Shown one piece after another: positions 1-11,400 of a DNA stretch of 64,000 bases. Source of the DNA: Fragum whitleyi (taxonomy: Eukaryota; Mollusca; Bivalvia; Cardiida; Cardiidae). The position numbers were made by a program, and so were the translations under genes. The DNA lies in assembly GCA_948146395.1 (NCBI GenBank), contig OX411545.1:20529526-20593525 (forward strand), given 5' to 3'. Within the stretch, counting starts at the first letter, position 1; every line of letters begins with the position of its first letter. Under the pieces are notes generated by a model, which had not been told where the DNA came from, did not search any database, and worked only from the letters and a program-made list of their open reading frames with translations.

Positions 1-59
1 AGATCAGCCTGAGCATTTGTTTATGCATTAGATTCAATAGATATGATTGGATTTACTTG

Positions 60-312
60 AAACTTTGACAGAATTAGTGTAGGGTCCTAAGGATGGTTCC
101 TTTTAAAAATGAGGCTGATCCACCCAAAATATAGGAAAGGGGGCCTTCTGTTTTTTTGTACTCAAAATATTCTCATTTGCACAATGAAGTCCACAAGTAT
201 TATCAGATTTTCTTGAAACTTTCTCAGGATGATTGTAGGCTCATGAGGCAGGTTCCTTTTGAAAAAATTGGGCTGATCCGTCAGATAACAAGGAAAACTC
301 ACGGTTTGGACA
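60..312 (+). repeat. Decayed S-like repeat units
   Basis: CTTGAAACTTTGACAGAATT at 56 and CTTGAAACTTTCTCAGGATG at 213, with GGTTCCTTTT and GGGCTGATCC shared. Two units of about 157 bases. The open frame here is not a gene. Confidence 0.5.
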
Positions 313-951
313 TCAAAGAGCTGGGACATGACTTCAAAAGTGTTAAAAGCTGCTTATTACTCTATGCAAAAAAAAGAAAACAAACAAAAACATGGTAACA
401 AACTTGTTTAACTTGGTGGTTAGACCAATACAACCAAAACAAAACCACCTGCTCTCAGTTAGACCAGGGGTGCTTGTTTGTAATGAAGAAAAGAATCCAA
501 GTATTAATTTAGAAATCCACAGACAAAAAGGTGAATAATTGACTTGTTAATACAAGGTTCCCAAGATATTTCTTGTTCTGGCTGTCTTCTTTGTCTAAGG
601 TTTTTGGTGTGTTTCTTTCAACTTTCTAATGAAGATAAACGACAATTAAAATCTTTTCCTATTTAAAGAGAATAAGAATGAAAGAAATAGTTTGTCCTTA
701 TCTGTGTACAAGGTATTTAAAAAAAGATGAAAGTTAAACTTGTTTCATTAAAAAAAAAAACGTGTGTCCATACTTTTGAAACTAAATTGTTTTGATTTTA
801 AAACTATGACATTTAAAGTATTGTGTACATTGGGGTCGGGGTAGGCAGACACTTAGGATATTCTAATTGTCATGATTCAATTTTTAACTGCAATTGTGTT
901 CTTCTTAATGGAAGTAAACTGTAGACTAATGATCTGTATGTGGGTTTTGAG
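313..951. other. Cytohesin intron, nothing recognised
   Basis: AT-rich sequence with short A and T runs. No splice-bounded frame or repeat family identified. Confidence 0.5.
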
Positions 952-1360
952 TTAACCCTTCCCTATTTTACAAAATTTTGGACCTGTCCATATTCAAAGT
1001 TTTTGCAGACGAAAACGTAAAGTGGATTTAATTTGAAAAACAACCATTCAGTAGGGCAGGAAATAGTGTGGAAAAAGAAGAAATTGCTTGTCAGAAGCAA
1101 TTTCTTCTTTTTATGACCCCGTATCGAGAGATCGGGGGCATATTGTGTTACTCATGTCCGTCTGTCTGTCTGTCCGTCCGTCTGTCTGTCTGTCTGTCCG
1201 TCTGTCTGAAAACTTAACCCGAAAACTTAACCTTTGCCTTATCGACAGATCGCTGTTACAGGGGCATTCGTGTTTCACAAACACATCTTGTTTCACTATG
1301 TTTTCTCGATCATAAAATCACGAGCACATAAAAAGCAGGGATTAAACAGCAAAGGGTTAA
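952..1360. mobile_element. TTAA miniature element T1, with a 178-base insertion in its hairpin loop
   Basis: It starts TTAACCCTTCCCTATTTTAC and ends AAACAGCAAAGGGTTAA. It matches 4298-4526 outside 1113-1290. The central hairpin AGAAGAAATTGCTTGTCAG with its complement is at 1077-1110. The inserted part (1113-1290) holds a GTCTGTCTGTCCG run and a GGGGGCATATTG..GGGGCATTCGTG pair, seemingly another repeat. Confidence 0.75.
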
Positions 1361-1991
1361 GAGATGACCCTTCTTATGCTGTTCCCAATATACATCCCGG
1401 GGTTCTATAAGAATCATAATCGTATTTCCAATTTTCCATTAGTAAGGGATGGACTTTTATAAGAGGCTAAGCTGCATAGCCATGACTCAGTGGAAAACAT
1501 TTACATATGGGAAAATTTGAGCTAGACCGAAAAAATTTCAATTTGCTTTTAAACAGTTTAAATTCAGCATGATAAGGGTTAACACTAAAATAAAATGATT
1601 TTCATCTTCACAGATAAACTTGGAATAAATCATTCCTTGTAATAAAGCCGTGGTCAGATTGGCTGATAAGATAAGATATTGTAATTAAAGGTGAATGCTT
1701 CATGTCAAAAATATACATCATTCATGGCTAGAAAAAAGAGTGAGTGATTGATTTAGAAACAGAGATCTAGATAAGAGAATTAATTCCCTTCTAAAATCTA
1801 AGCATTTTTCTAAAATTCAAAAACAATATTCACAAAAATCCTGTATGGCAGATACTTAAATAAAATGTCTCAGTGATACAATGCCAACCAATAATAGAGG
1901 CTTTTGGGTGTTGTTGAAATATTTATGACCCGTCCCGGGAAAAGTGACCATTTTGGATCTGTTATTTAGATTTTTAAAAAAGAATGATAGT

Positions 1992-2240
1992 CTGATAGAA
2001 CACAATCTATCCTAGTGCACACCTAGACCCTGTTGTATCCAAGATACTCATTCGTTTAATTTTTACACAAGTTAATTTTGGCCAATCAGGAATGTTGTTT
2101 CAATCGGTAAAATTGAAACAACATTCCTGATTGATTGAAAAAAAAAATGCTGTATATATTTAATCAATGGTTAGCTTTTATACAACTTGGGGATGCTGAT
2201 GTGGCCAAGTTCACCTTTCAGGGGTATAGATTCAATAAAA
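1992..2240 (+). pseudogene. Decayed, split copy of cytohesin exon a
   Basis: CTGATAGAACACAATCT at 1992-2008 is identical to 17 bases of exon 2295-2413, and the following bases remain alignable. The next part of the exon reappears at 2197-2240 (GATGTGGCCAAGTTCACCTT against GATGTGGCCCAGTTTCTGTA, then ..CAGGGG..TTCAATAAAA). The two parts are separated by about 160 bases that include a perfect hairpin. The first part has an in-frame TAG, so it is not functional. Confidence 0.75.
2083..2133. repeat. Perfect 22-base-arm hairpin
   Basis: CAATCAGGAATGTTGTTTCA plus AT is followed by a 7-base loop and the exact complement. It lies within the material separating the two parts of the decayed exon a copy. 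Confidence 0.85.
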
Positions 2241-2294
2241 TTTATATTTCATACTTTGACACATTATTACATAAATCATTTTCTTGAATTTCAG

Positions 2295-2413
2295 GGTATT
2301 GAGTACCTGATAGAACACAATCTGCTCCAGAACACCCCTGGTGATGTGGCCCAGTTTCTGTATCAGGGGGAGGGACTCAATAAAACTGCCATTGGAGACT
2401 ATCTGGGAGAAAA
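2295..2413 (+). CDS. CYTH: Cytohesin exon a: start of Sec7
   Basis: 119 bases after an acceptor TTTCAG, ending at donor GTAAGT. It encodes [20 protein letters not shown] then [19 protein letters not shown], the first helices of the Sec7 domain. It starts in phase 0 and ends with two bases of a lysine codon completed by the next exon. A decayed copy of this exon lies just upstream (1992-2240). Confidence 0.96.
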
Positions 2414-5400
2414 GTAAGTAGGAAGCAATTTTATTCCTTAAAAACATCCAGATTATTTATGTAGAGGCTCTTATCTAGTAAAAGTCTCATTGTGGAGTAA
2501 GACAAAATTTTAAGATGGTTTAGGTTAAGAATGAAAGAAATTTACCATCACATGTTGAAGTTTCTTTTGAAGGTTCTTGATTTATTTGGAAAAATGTTAA
2601 AAAATGGCTATTATCAATCGTAAATGGGCAGTATATTGGCAATGGACATTACATCGGAAAATAGCGAATCTGTATGATCAATAGAGTACCAAACTTAACA
2701 TTCATAATGTTTTGAGTGGATTAAGTGAAAATATATCTTTCTCTTATTGTTAAATTTTTTTGTGCTATTCTTAAGGCTTTATGGATCTAGTCTTGATTTA
2801 TTAGCTCACCTGAGCACAAAGTGCTCAAGGTGAGCTATTGTGATCACTCACCGTCAGTCGTCCGTCCGTCCGTCCATCAACAATTTCTTTAAACATCTTC
2901 TCCTCCTAAACTACTGGGCCAATCAAGCTGAAACTTTTCAGGGATGTTCGTTGGGTGAAGCTCTTTAAAAGTTGTAAAAAGAATTTAAATTCCTCAAAAA
3001 CTCTGGTTGCCATGGTTACATAAAGGCCCAAAATGGCCGAAAATCTTATAAAAAATTCTTCTCCTCCTAAACCACTGGGCCAATCAGGCTGAAACTTGGT
3101 AGGGATGTTCCTCGGGTGAAGCTCTTTAAAAGTTGTTAAAAGAATTTAATTTCATTAAAAACTCTGGTTTCAATAGTAACGGAAAGTCTGAAAAATGGCC
3201 AAAAATGGCTGAAAATCTTAGAAAAAATTCTTCTCCTCCCAAACCACTAGGCCAATCAAGCTGAAACTTGGCAGGGATGATCTTATGATGAAGCTCTTCA
3301 AAGAGTGTTAAAATAATTCAATTTCATCAAAAACTCTGGTTGCCATGGTAATGTAATGTCTGAAAAATGGCCAAAAACGGCTGAAAATCTTAAAAAAAAT
3401 TCTTTTCCTCCCATACCATTAGGCCAATCAAGCTGAAACTTGGCAGGGATGATCTTTGGGTGAAGCTCTTCAAAAGTTGTTCAAATAATTTAATTTCTTC
3501 CAAAATTCTTGTTTCCATGGTAAAGGAAAAACTAAAAATGGTATAAATTACCAAAAATCTTAGAACAAATTCTTTCTTCCTTAACCAATGTGCCAATCAA
3601 TTTTAAACTTAGCATTGATGTTCTTTATGTGTAGGTCTACTAAATTTGTTTAAAGAATTTGCCATGGTTAAGAGAAAAGTTGAAAATTTATGAAAATCTA
3701 AAACAAATCAAATTGCAGTAGGACAAAACTTAACCGACCTAAATTCTGGTATTCATAACATGGTTGACAAGTTATGATTGACTTATTCAGGTGAGTGATA
3801 TAGGACCATCATGGTCCTCTTGTTTAACCACTATTCACATAGATATATATAATACGTACTTAGTGTATTATATGAAAAAAAATATCTAACGAGGTTGGGA
3901 GAATTGAAATTGCCGAGACAATTATCAATTCTCACAACCGAGTTAGATATTTTTTCATACAATACACTTAGTACGTATTATATTTATCTTATAACCTCTA
4001 TTTGTCTTGTATTCTTTGGTGTTTCTAACTGAAATGCAAGTTTTTAAAAATAACCGCATTATATCTTTGTTCTAAAAATAACTATGTGATATCATAAAAA
4101 ATATCATACGGGATATTATCATACTGACTTTTGTATAGTTAAAAGATAAAATTCTTTTCTAATTACCAACCTTTCTCTCTTCAGGTCAGATTTCAACATA
4201 GAGGTTCTGAAGGCCTTTGTAAATCTGCATGAATTCTCTGAGATGATTCTTGTACAGGCACTCAGGTAACTTGTTCTTTTTTTAGTAAAATTGTATTTTA
4301 ACCCTTTCCTGTTTTACTAAATTTTGAACCTGTCCAAATTCAAAGGTTTTGCAGACGAGAATTAAAAGTGGATTTAATTTGAAAAATAACCATTCAGTAG
4401 GGTAGAAAATAGTGTGGAAAAAGAAGAAATTGCTTGTCAGAAGCAATTTCTTCTTTTTTCACAATGTTTTCTCAATCGTAAAATCACAGGCATGTAAAAA
4501 GCAGGGATTAAACGTCAAAGGGTTAAAAGAGAGGCACAGATAGGGAGTTTAAGCCAATACTTAATTTCTCAATGAAAACTTATGTTTTTGTTACTAATTT
4601 GAATTGTCCCGTTGAGGTAATTTAAATGAGTACCCACAATATAGGACAAGTGCAGGTTTTATTCAAATGAATTAATCTTAAATCCAAAATTTACCCTCTA
4701 TATGTTGTGAAAGATTTGATGTCCATGCTCACCATTTATAAACCATAGTATTATTGTCATTTCTATCCGGTAAGCGTCGTTAGAAACTGAGTTGGGTTAG
4801 CTCCGACAGTACATGTAATGCATTTGGCTTTCAGTCAGTTATTCAAACTCTAACTTTACAAATTTTAATCAATTTGATAAAAGTCAGTGTCGTTTGTCTC
4901 CCAAAAATAAGGGAGTGTTAAGTATTGAGCAAATGTTGGCTAAACAGCTTGTCACTTAGATGAAAAATTGATGAAAAATTGTGGTTGACCTTGCGTGACG
5001 AATGACAGGAAACCATCAGTATGTGCAAAATTTGCAACATCGTTGGAAGACGCATGAAATGCCAAGCATACAAGCAAATATATTGAAAACAGTTAATATT
5101 CTCCTGTTCATGAGCCATATCACCAATAACATTGAAACTTTCTTACCCATGTCCATGGTCCAAATAAGTATGCCCAGGGTTTATGAAATTTAGGAATTCC
5201 AAAATACTTAATTAAGATAATTACATTCCTATACAAACATATTTTTATAAATTTAATTCTTTGATGAATACTTTTTGTTTCGTAATCTGTTGAGTAACAA
5301 GTATGTTCTTGCTACAACAGGCAGTTTCTGTGGAGTTTCCGTCTTCCTGGTGAGGCCCAGAAGATTGACAGAATGATGGAGTGTTTTGCTGAGAGATACT

Positions 5401-8400
5401 GTGAGCTCAATCCAGATGTCTTCACTAGCTCAGGTACGCTTCATCAAATCATAGACATGTTTTTCTTTAAACTAGAAAATGAAGATTTCATTTGGGCTGC
5501 CAGAGTATTTAAGTATTTGAAAAAAAGAGTCCAGTTTAGATACAAATTATATAAAAAATCTGTGTTAAAAATTAAGTCAATTGTTTGTATATGAACAAAC
5601 AAATTATGTTACTGGGACTGTGCTTATAATTGACCTTGGTTGTAGATTAAAATGATTTGCGCAAGCAGAGGTTCTGATAAGAGGGTGTCAATGCCAGTCT
5701 TTAATCTTTATTTCTGTTTGAAATGTTGTGGGTACTCATTGGAATGGTTTCATCAAGACAATTCCAATGAGTTCTCACAATATAGGACTAGTTTAGGGAC
5801 TAAAGAATAATTCACACTTAAATCCAAATTACCCCCTGTATCTGTCACACTGCTTTAGGCATTAGAAGTGTAGTATTTCTTATGTCCCCTTGCAAGGTTT
5901 TTAGGGATGCAAGTTTTGTGAGTCTCAGGCTCGCAAATAAGTAGCAGGAACCCTAAAAACCTTCTAAATCTATCGCAAAGACCCTCTTGAGATCATCTTC
6001 AAAAAAGAAGGGAAGACTGTTTAAAACAGTCTTCAATTCTATAATGAATTTGATCTTAACAGATTCACATAAATCAACAATGTATAGTATTTAGTATCTA
6101 TAATTATATAAACTTTTTCTTTACCTTTAACCCTTGAATTGCTCTCATAAAGAACAACGTCGTTGCTTTAAAGAAATAGTCTACATCTAAAGTAGGAAAG
6201 ACCCCTAAGATCCCAATTATTGAGACATTGGGACCCTGTTTTGTTTATGACAAGTTTATACCCTGGTTTTGTTTTACAGATACCTGCTATGTGCTGTCAT
6301 TTGCTATCATCATGTTGAACACAAGTCTTCACAACCCCAGCGTGAAGGACAAACCCACAGTAGAGAGGTTTATATCTATGAACAGGGGAATCAATGATGG
6401 CAAGGATCTGCCAATCGCTCTATTGACGGTAAGTCAATGTATTAAGCATTTGCAATGGTCAGTGCATTTTGAGCTCACAAGAGCATGAAATAAATCAAAT
6501 AAAAACAAAGCTGGAAACATTTAAACCCTAATCTTCCCCAAAAACTGTCTAAAGTATTGATATTATGAAGAGATTATCTCCTAGTAGACATCTGCCTATT
6601 CGATTGACTTGAAGTCTCAGGGGTTAAAGAGACTCAGGCGAGCAATCGAGGACTATCACGGTCCTCTTGTTTATAGTACCTTAATATATATTAGAAGGAG
6701 ATTCATAGATCTACATAAGTGTAAGTTTTTGGTTTCATTGAAATCAAACAAACACTCTCTTTATGTCATGATTTAGTAAAATGAAGTGAAAATCTTAAGA
6801 TTTCTCCGTAATGAGTCAGATTTCTTTTTCTGTGGGATTACTTTGAGGGCAAGCTTACAAAATAGCTGCATACTCAAAATTCTTTTCATTAAGTAACAAA
6901 CATTTTTTTAGCCAATCAAAATGCACAAATCTGTATGGACACAATTAAAATGAAATTAGATAGTATAAAAAATAACTCTTAAAAAAACATTCTACATACA
7001 GTAAAATGTGTTTTAAGCAACCTCTTACGGGGCCACCAAAAGGCGGTCATTTAAGAGAATGGCCATTTAGTACATGTTTTGTTAACAAATTAGATACAAA
7101 ATATTGACTGAACATGTGTTTTAATGCAAACTTCTCAATAATAAAATGTTGTTAAAACTCAATAGAATCGTCACATTTGACAACAAAGGATTGATTTACA
7201 ATAGACCAACATCATCTTCTTTTTAAGATATTTCATTTTAAAGAAGAGGATTTTGAAAACAGTCCCTAAATAAAAGTGGTCACTTAACAGACAAGGTGGC
7301 TCAACAATATGGACTGTATTTCAAAAAAATGTCAAATAGTGCAAGATTTCAATCCTAGTAAGTCTCCGAAACTGTGCTATCTGAACAAAATCAAAACTCA
7401 ACTCTTCATTTTTTGACGAATTTCAGAGTTTGTACGAGAGTATAAAGAAGGAGCCATTTAAGATCCCAGAGGATGATGGGAATGATCTGATGCACACGTT
7501 CTTCAATCCGGACAAAGAGGGATGGCTTTGGAAACAAGGTGGGTCACATATTTATGTTACAGACAAAATTATGGTTAGGATATGCTTCTTTCTTTTAATG
7601 CTTTTTGGTGGATTATCCAGAAATAACAGTAGATTATCATTTGATAAACTCACTGCCTTATCAGTGAAATAACCAAAAAACGTTTACCCTGCTGTCCTTC
7701 ATTTGACCCTAAAGCCTCGTTTAAATTTGGCCTACGGAGCCTGTACAGTGTCCGTATCTGGCCGTAAGCATTAAATCGTGCGGTGCCTGTGCGGTGTCAT
7801 ACGGTGCCCGTGCAATCATCGCACGGTCTTACGGGCACCGCAGACACCTGTGATCTCCTTTTAAAAAAATGTTATACACATCTTTAAAAATCGCAAGCCG
7901 GTAGCCTTCTGCGGACACCGCAGAGACGCCGCACGGACATCGCACGGAAGCCTTGAGATGATCGCGCAGAAATCGCACGATATCTTAACTATCAATCATC
8001 CAAAATTAAACCCGTAGAATCTTGCGATGACCGCACGGCATCCTCTCGATAACCGTACGGAACCCGTACGATGTCCACACGGGAATCTCACGATTTCCTT
8101 GCGATATCGCACGGGACCGGTACAGTCTCATTAAGGTATGCTCCCTCAAATATTACTAAAAATCGCACGGTCATCGTGCGGCTTTATGAACACACACGCC
8201 GCAGCTGGTAGCTGTCTGCGATGTCCAAAAAAATTGTAAGAAAAATCGCAGGCTGTGATATCGTACGGCGACCGTGGCAAATGTAAACTAGGCTTTACTG
8301 ACGTTATCTAAGTTGAGCCAAATTAGTGAAGTCATTATGAATGTTGCGTAGCAATCACATGCAAAATGACATGCTTAAAGAAATGTTTCCATTTTGTCTT

Positions 8401-11400
8401 TTTTTGCATATAAGAAATAGAAGAATTGTTTGTTTTAAGCTCAGCTGAGCACGAAGTGTTCAAGGTGAGCTTTTGTGATCGCATGATGTCTGTCGTCCGT
8501 CGTGTGTCGTCTGTCGTCAACATTTACCTTGTAGACACTCTAGAGACCACATTTTTTGCCAGATCAACCTGTAATTTGGTCAGAATGATTGTCTTGATAA
8601 AATCTTGGACGAGTTCGAAATTGGGTCAAGTGGGGTCAAAAATGAGGTCACAGGGTCAAATTTTGGAAAAACCTTGTAGACACTGTAGAAGCCTTATTTT
8701 TTCCTTAATCAACCTGAAAATTGGTCAGAATCAATTTCTTGACAAAATCTAGGTCAAGTTCAAATCTGGGTAAGTGGGGTCAAAAATGAGGTCACAGGGT
8801 CAAATCTAAAATAAACCTTGTAGACACTCTAGAAGCCATATTTTTTGCTCAATCAACCTGAAAATTGGTCAGAATGATTGTCTTGATGAAATCTCGGTCA
8901 AGTTCCAATCTGGGTCAAGTGGGATCCAAAATTAGGTCACTGGGTCAAATCTTAGATAAACCTTGTAGACACTCTAGAAGCCATATTTTTTGCTCAATCA
9001 ACCTGAAAGATGGTCAGAATGATTGTCTTGATGAAATCTCTGTTAAGTTTCAAATTGGGTCAAGTGGTGTCAAAAATGAGGTCACAGGGTCTAATCTTGG
9101 AAAAACCTTGTAGACACTCTAGAGGTCATAGTTTTTCCCAATCATAATGAGAATGTGTCAGTTTGATAGTCTTTATAAAATCTAAGTCTGGTTTGAATTT
9201 GGGTCAAGTGTGGTTTTAAACTAGATTAAGAGGTCAGATCTTAAGCCCATTAACTCAGGTGAGCGATTTAGGGCCACTATGGCCCTCTTGTTTGAGTAGG
9301 TGAATTAATATTCAATTCAGGAACGAATAATGCTATAATTTCACTAGTGGCTAATTAAAATATGTCTTTTCTTGTCCACCCAATGAAATAAAAATCAATC
9401 TTACTCTGAAACAAACGATTATCCTTGCTATTATGTTATGGACAATTTTATGGTCAAAATATGCTTCTACCTTACCGCTACTAATGGGATGTCAGGAAAT
9501 TAATTACTATAAAGATTATGACATCAAAATATTGTTAGATACAAGAAAAATTGGTTGAAGTCACTTGGTGTATGGCCTCTGTCATTTTTCTTGCCAGACA
9601 ATTCTAAACTATATAATAGAAACTACAGTTGGTGATCAGCATTGGCCTTTGCTTGCATTTGCCTTACATGTGTTAACGCTTGTCATGCTGAACACAGAAT
9701 ATTCCCTCTTTTGGAGGAGGTATAGACAAAGATCAGCCTGCACATGTGTGCAGTCTGATCTTAGTTCATACCACCTGAATTTCATTTTAAACCAGAAAGG
9801 TGTAAAACAATGCATTTCCTAAATCAATACTCACTCACATTTTGTAATTTTAAGTGCTTTTAGCACTTCGATTTTTCATTTATTTTGCAAAGATTTTTAC
9901 ACAGCATGACATGGGTTAAGAAGAAATGAAATGAAATTGAAGGGGGTCTAGTTTTAAAGAGCAGGTGAAATAAAGTATGAAAGATAACCATTGATTTTCA
10001 ACATACTTCTAAAATGTTGGTACTAATTTTGAGAAGATGATTCCTTATCCAAGTAAGTTATTGTATTGTTGAATTAATGTACATAAAAGGAAAAATGACC
10101 ACATTGTCAGGAGCATACCCCTCAGGATACCATCATTTTGTTGGTGTTCTGCTAAAATCTCATAACTACAGCTTGTTTAAAGCTGTAGTTATGAGGTTTT
10201 GGTAGAAAATCGACGATTTGAACCTGGTTAGTTATTGGCAGGTGGAATCATCATTTTAAAGAGATTAGGATTAAGGGTTTGATTGCTTTAGATTGATCTA
10301 GGAAGAGGAAGGTTGATGTCTTTTTGTAGAAGTTAGAGCATCAAACACTATGATGTAGATTATCTTATTTTCTTTAATGCTATTCGGTGGTTTATAGAGA
10401 AATAACGGTAGATTATCACTTGATAAACTCACCACAAAAGCAGTGAAATTATCAAAAACTTATACCCTGCTTTTGTGCATTTCATCCTATCTGACGTCAT
10501 CTATGCGGGGCGAAATAAGTGACGTCACAATGAACGTTGCATAGCAATCATGCGCAAAATGACGCGCTTTACGAAAATATGTCCTAGAAATGTCACATTT
10601 TGTCTCATGTTTGCATTAAAGAAATAGAACAATCGTTTGTTTTTCGAGTAAGATCGAGCCGCCACCATAGCGCAGTTGGTTAGGCATAAGACTTCCAATC
10701 TGGAAGTCGTGGGTTCGATCCCCGGTGGCGGCTAATATCCTTTCCGACGTTTGTCTTTCACCAATGGGTAGATAATCGTAAACCTATGTGAAATAGCAGT
10801 CGGAGGCTAGGAAAGGGTGTAATGGTAGTACAGGTGGAAGAAATACCAGGAATCCATTGTTAGGTGCTCCGGCCGCCGCGATATAACTGAAATAATGTTG
10901 AAAGCGGCGTAAAACCCCATTCAATCAATCAATCGAGTAAGATCGATTAATATTTCATTTGTGAAAAACAAAAGCTATATTTTCACTCGTCGCTCCGCCA
11001 CTCGTGAAAATAAAGCTTTTGTTGTTCACTCAATGAAATATAAATCGATCTTACACTTAAACAAACAATTATCCTCTATTTCTTTAATGCTTCATGTAGA
11101 TTATCGAGTAATAACGGTAGATTATCACTGGATAATCTTGTTGTAAACCAGTGAGATTGAAAAATAATGTTAAGCTTTGCATTCATTCATTTCACCCTTC
11201 TGGAAGATATCCAAGCGGAGCCAATTAATTAAATGATTTAATGCCATTGCTTAGTTATCATGTGCAAGATGACACGTGTTAAGAAAATTTGTTTTTAAAA
11301 ATTCTCATTTGGTCTCATTATAGCATTGAAGAAATTGAAAAAAATCGTTCTGTTTTTCTTGTAAGGTCGATTAATCTTTCATTTCATTAACAACAAGCTA

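Noticed and set aside
1141..1210. GTCTGTCTGTCCG runs as simple microsatellites.
   Set aside because: The same degenerate run occurs at a fixed place in several dispersed repeat families (2858, 19641, 25768, 45290), so it is a component of those repeats.
2803..3827. S repeat as a Helitron.
   Set aside because: It has a 3' hairpin, but there is no CTRR terminus or 5' TC that I can define, no Rep/helicase coding, and the head is a palindrome. Left unclassified.
8426..9113. Open frames of 108 and 82 residues.
   Set aside because: They lie inside an S repeat and repeat the same phrases (VRMIVL..KSWTSS, GQVGSK) with the unit period.
10658..10733. Possible functional tRNA gene (paired GCCGCCA/TGGCGGC ends and intact B box).
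   Set aside because: It continues into the shared SINE body and tail and has a 13-base target duplication around the whole unit. The anticodon loop is irregular, so it is a SINE head.
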